Source: Erysipelotrichaceae bacterium (GTDB taxonomy: Bacteria > Bacillota_I > Bacilli_A > Erysipelotrichales > Erysipelotrichaceae). Taken from it: DNA of 16,710 nt. The stretch lies in NCBI GenBank assembly GCA_016302195.1, contig JAEDOA010000020.1:1-16710 (forward strand). The letters run 5' to 3'. The position numbers and the translations under genes were made by a program. Under the pieces are notes generated by a model. It did not search any database, had not been told where the DNA came from, and saw only the letters and a list, made by a program, of their open reading frames with translations. This document shows positions 14,144-16,710 of this stretch, one piece after another. Numbering within the stretch: the stretch's first letter is position 1; each line of letters begins with the position of its first letter.

Positions 14144-15496
14144 ATGCTTAATGCAATAGTTTTGGCAGCTGGTAAAGGGACAAGAATGCATTCTAATAAA
14201 GCAAAAACAATGCATAAAATATTAGATAAACCAATTCTAGAACATGTTTATGACACATTAGATAAACTGCAATGTAAAAATATCGTTTGTGTTGTAGGAC
14301 ACGGCAGAGAGGAAATAGAAGATTATTTTTCTGATAGATTAACTTATGCCATTCAGCAGCCTCAGTTAGGAACAGCACACGCAGTAATGCAGGCTATAAG
14401 TCTTAAAGAGAAAGAAGGAAAGACTTTAATAGTTAATGGTGATTGCCCATTAATTCAAAAGGAAACTTATCAGAAAATGATAGAAATGGCAGAACAATAT
14501 GATTTGGTTTTAATGACAACCAAGTTAGATAACCCTGCTAGCTATGGCAGAATAGTGAGGAATAATGATTCCGTAGAAGCCATCGTTGAATATAAGGATG
14601 CTGATGAGCAAACGCGAGCAATCAAAGAGGTAAATGTGGGTATCTATTGCATTGATAACCAATTGTTATGGAAATATATTGGTGAAATAGATAATCACAA
14701 TGCACAAAATGAATATTACATTACGGATATTGTAAAAGTCTTCAAAAAACATGGCTTAAAGGTTGGCGCCTGCTGTTTTGATGATTTCAACCAACTTCAA
14801 GGAATAAATAGCAGACTTGAATTGTTAAACGCTAGCAAGTGGTTACAAAAGAAGACAAATGAGTATTGGATTAATAATGGAGTAACTATTATTGATCCTG
14901 ATTCAACTTATATATCAACAGATGCTGTATTGTCCATTGATACTATTATCTATCCTAATGTTAGGATAGAAGGTAAAACTGTAATTGGCCAGAATAATAT
15001 TATCGAAGAGGCAAGCTGCATTATAAATAGCAAGATTGGAGATAACAATCACATTATCGCTAGCAGAATCACTGATAGTGAAGTGGGAAGCAATGTAACT
15101 GTGGGTCCTAATGCTCATTTAAGAAACAATTGTAAAATTGGTGATAATTGTCGCATAGGCAACTATGTTGAGATGAAGAACACTATATTTGGAAAAGGAA
15201 GCAAATGTGCACACTTAACCTATGTTGGTGATAGCACCGTCGGACAGAATTGTAACTTCGGCTGTGGGGTTGTCACAGTAAACTATGATGGTAAAAACAA
15301 GCATCGTTGCACTATTGGCAATCATGTCTTTGTTGGTAGCAATGTTAATCTAATCGCTCCAGTAACAATTGGCGATTATGCTGTGTTAGCCGCTGGATCT
15401 ACTGTCACAGATGACGTAGAGGAAAAAGATATGGCTATCGCAAGATGTCGCCAGCAAGTCAAAAAAGGGTATGGATTTAAATATTTAAATAAATAG
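14144..15496 (+). CDS. glmU: Bifunctional GlmU uridylyl/acetyltransferase
   Basis: GlmU makes UDP-GlcNAc, the precursor of peptidoglycan and teichoic acids, by acetylating glucosamine-1-phosphate and then transferring UMP. The 450-residue protein has an N-terminal uridylyltransferase domain (about 1-228) with LAAGKGTRM (7-15), QPQLGTAHA (72-80) and NGDCPL (98-103). A C-terminal left-handed beta-helix (about 250-450) of hexapeptide repeats carries the acetyltransferase base H357 in AHLTYVGD (356-363) and NYDG (380-383). The ribosome site GAGGTG at 14133-14138 serves the ATG at 14144. A 49-base gap separates it from ispE. TAAAAT at 14112-14117 could be a -10 box, but no convincing -35 is present. 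Confidence 0.97.
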   Translation: MLNAIVLAAGKGTRMHSNKAKTMHKILDKPILEHVYDTLDKLQCKNIVCVVGHGREEIEDYFSDRLTYAIQQPQLGTAHAVMQAISLKEKEGKTLIVNGDCPLIQKETYQKMIEMAEQYDLVLMTTKLDNPASYGRIVRNNDSVEAIVEYKDADEQTRAIKEVNVGIYCIDNQLLWKYIGEIDNHNAQNEYYITDIVKVFKKHGLKVGACCFDDFNQLQGINSRLELLNASKWLQKKTNEYWINNGVTIIDPDSTYISTDAVLSIDTIIYPNVRIEGKTVIGQNNIIEEASCIINSKIGDNNHIIASRITDSEVGSNVTVGPNAHLRNNCKIGDNCRIGNYVEMKNTIFGKGSKCAHLTYVGDSTVGQNCNFGCGVVTVNYDGKNKHRCTIGNHVFVGSNVNLIAPVTIGDYAVLAAGSTVTDDVEEKDMAIARCRQQVKKGYGFKYLNK

Positions 15497-15518
15497 GAAA
15501 AGGAGAAAAAAAGAAAAT

Positions 15519-16490
15519 ATGGACAACATTATTGTGTTTTCATTGACCTCATCAAAAAAACTTACTGCTCAAATTTGCGATATATTGGGGATTGAAGAAG
15601 GAAAAATTGCGGTAAATCATTTTGCTGATGGGGAAATTCTTGTAGAACCTCAGGAATCAGTTAGAGGAAGACATGTGTTTATTATTCAATCAACATGTGG
15701 ACCTGTAAATGATCATTTGATGGAGGTTTTGATTTGTCTGGACGCTGTGAAAAGAGCAAGCTGTAAAGAAGTTACCTGTGTAATTCCTTATTATGGTTAT
15801 GCTAGACAAGATAGAAAAGCAAGAGCAAGACAGCCAATTACATCTAGATTAGTAGCTGACTTATTACAAGCAGCAGGAGCAGATAGAGTGGTTTCTGTTG
15901 ATTTGCACGCTCCTCAAATTCAAGGATATTTTAAAATACCTTCAGATAATTTGACAGCTGTAGATATGATGGGTCAATATTTTAGACAAAAGAAGCTCAA
16001 AGATGTTGTTATTGTTTCTCCTGACCATGGAGGAGCTACAAGGGCAAGAAATATGGCTAACTGTATCGAAAATAGTACAATTGCTATTGTAGATAAAAGA
16101 AGAAATCAGCCAAATGTAGCAGAAGCGTTAAATTTGATTGGTGATGTAAATGGTAAAGACTGTATAATTGTCGATGACTTGGTTGATACAGGCGGATCAT
16201 TAATGGGTTGCATTAAAATGCTTAAAGATCATGGCGCAAATGATATTTATTGTGCAGCTACCCATGGGGTTTTCTCAAATAATGCTATTGAAAGAATTAA
16301 AGAAAGCGAAATAAAAGAATTTGTCATTACCAATACTATCGAAAGAACAACTGAAGAATTGGCAGATGCCGATAATATTACAGTATTATCGGTTGCTCTG
16401 CTTCTTGCGAAAAGTATTGAGGCGATCGCTACTAGTAAGCCAGTATCAAATGTATATGGTTTATTCCATGCCGATCAAAATTGTGATTAA
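15519..16490 (+). CDS. prs: Ribose-phosphate pyrophosphokinase (PRPP synthetase)
   Basis: Prs makes PRPP from ribose-5-phosphate and ATP for nucleotide, histidine and tryptophan synthesis. The 323-residue protein has the conserved YYGYARQDRK (91-100), the metal-binding VDLH (127-130), VSPDHGGATRAR (166-177), the flexible-loop KRR (193-195) and the PRPP-binding loop VDDLVDTGGS (218-227). It follows glmU, as in Bacillus. The ribosome site AGGAG at 15501-15505 is 13 bases from the ATG, longer than usual. The protein start nevertheless aligns with the family and no better start codon is nearby. Confidence 0.97.
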   Translation: MDNIIVFSLTSSKKLTAQICDILGIEEGKIAVNHFADGEILVEPQESVRGRHVFIIQSTCGPVNDHLMEVLICLDAVKRASCKEVTCVIPYYGYARQDRKARARQPITSRLVADLLQAAGADRVVSVDLHAPQIQGYFKIPSDNLTAVDMMGQYFRQKKLKDVVIVSPDHGGATRARNMANCIENSTIAIVDKRRNQPNVAEALNLIGDVNGKDCIIVDDLVDTGGSLMGCIKMLKDHGANDIYCAATHGVFSNNAIERIKESEIKEFVITNTIERTTEELADADNITVLSVALLLAKSIEAIATSKPVSNVYGLFHADQNCD

Positions 16491-16504
16491 TTAGAAATAT
16501 ATTG

Positions 16505-16538
16505 AGCAAGTTAACAATTGGTTTAACTTGCTTTTTTT
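16505..16538 (+). terminator. Rho-independent terminator after prs
   Basis: A perfect 10-bp stem AGCAAGTTAA (16505-16514) / TTAACTTGCT (16523-16532) with an 8-base loop is followed by a run of seven T. It ends the housekeeping transcription unit. Confidence 0.92.
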
Positions 16539-16635
16539 CTTATGTTTATCTTACGGTTTATGGAATTTGGATAAAAAGACAATATCTTTTAATAAAACAT
16601 GATAGATAACATATAACAACATATTTTTTTCTGTA

Positions 16636-16694
16636 AAAAAACTTTAAAAAAAGGGAAAAAAACACTTGCAAAGCTTAGAGAAATATGGCATTAT
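16636..16694 (+). promoter_or_regulatory. Strong promoter with A-tract UP element
   Basis: TTGCAA (16666-16671) and an extended -10, TG-G-CATTAT (16686-16694), are 17 bp apart. Directly upstream (16636-16662) lie phased runs of A, as in the UP elements of rRNA and tRNA promoters. The transcript would start near 16700-16702, in the GC-richer GCGCG at the window edge. This style suggests a stable-RNA or highly expressed gene beyond the window. The remaining gap from 16540 to 16635 shows no gene or other recognisable element. Confidence 0.5.
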
Positions 16695-16710
16695 ATATAA
16701 GCGCGTTGGC

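Noticed and set aside
1..16710. CRISPR array or cas genes accompanying the CARF protein
   Set aside because: No regularly spaced repeats and no Cas-like product are present on either strand.
1..16710. Mobile elements or tRNA genes
   Set aside because: No transposase, terminal inverted repeats, integrase or cloverleaf-like sequence was seen; all genes are co-oriented and compositionally alike.

Overview
The window is a low-GC, densely packed, entirely plus-strand stretch of a bacterial chromosome. Stop codons include TGA (atpF ends in TGA) and Trp is encoded by TGG, so the code is standard and a mollicute is unlikely. Codon use, strong AGGAGG-type ribosome sites, short U-tailed terminators and the gene set (atp operon, then mnmE, tatD, rnmV, rsmA, ispE, glmU, prs) fit the Bacillota. 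The class Erysipelotrichia is my best guess, from overall resemblance only.

Region 1 (1-73) is a short divergent control region. It holds a near-perfect CIRCE (HrcA operator), a consensus promoter firing left out of the window, and an extended -10 promoter firing right. The right-hand promoter would start transcription at or next to the ATG of the first gene, so that mRNA is probably leaderless.

Region 2 (74-7776) is one tightly coupled run: a CARF-plus-nuclease protein of the DUF1887/Card1/Can2 type whose end overlaps atpI, then a complete F1Fo ATP synthase operon (I, a, c, b, delta, alpha, gamma, beta, epsilon). The outstanding feature is that delta and alpha are one continuous 687-residue reading frame. 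Each half is of normal length, and there is no in-frame ATG at the junction. Subunit c carries two membrane carboxylates 33 residues apart, the pattern of the two-carboxylate Na+ rotor rings, so this may be a sodium-coupled enzyme. A hairpin terminator follows atpC.

Region 3 (7801-9821) is a lineage-type cassette of three unnamed genes. The first is a 73-residue protein consisting of one small helical module. The second is a membrane-anchored exported protein with two helical repeats and an SH3-like wall-binding domain. The third is a polytopic membrane protein whose cytoplasmic tail ends in a second copy of the module found alone in the first gene.

Region 4 (9833-16490) is a housekeeping run: tRNA modification GTPase mnmE, TatD-family nuclease, ribonuclease M5, 16S rRNA dimethyltransferase, IspE of the MEP isoprenoid pathway, GlmU of peptidoglycan precursor synthesis, and PRPP synthetase. 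Several of these overlap by a few bases. It ends in a strong terminator at 16505-16538.

Region 5 (16540-16710) has no gene. It is A-tract-rich and leads into a promoter resembling those of rRNA/tRNA operons, whose transcript would begin at the right edge.
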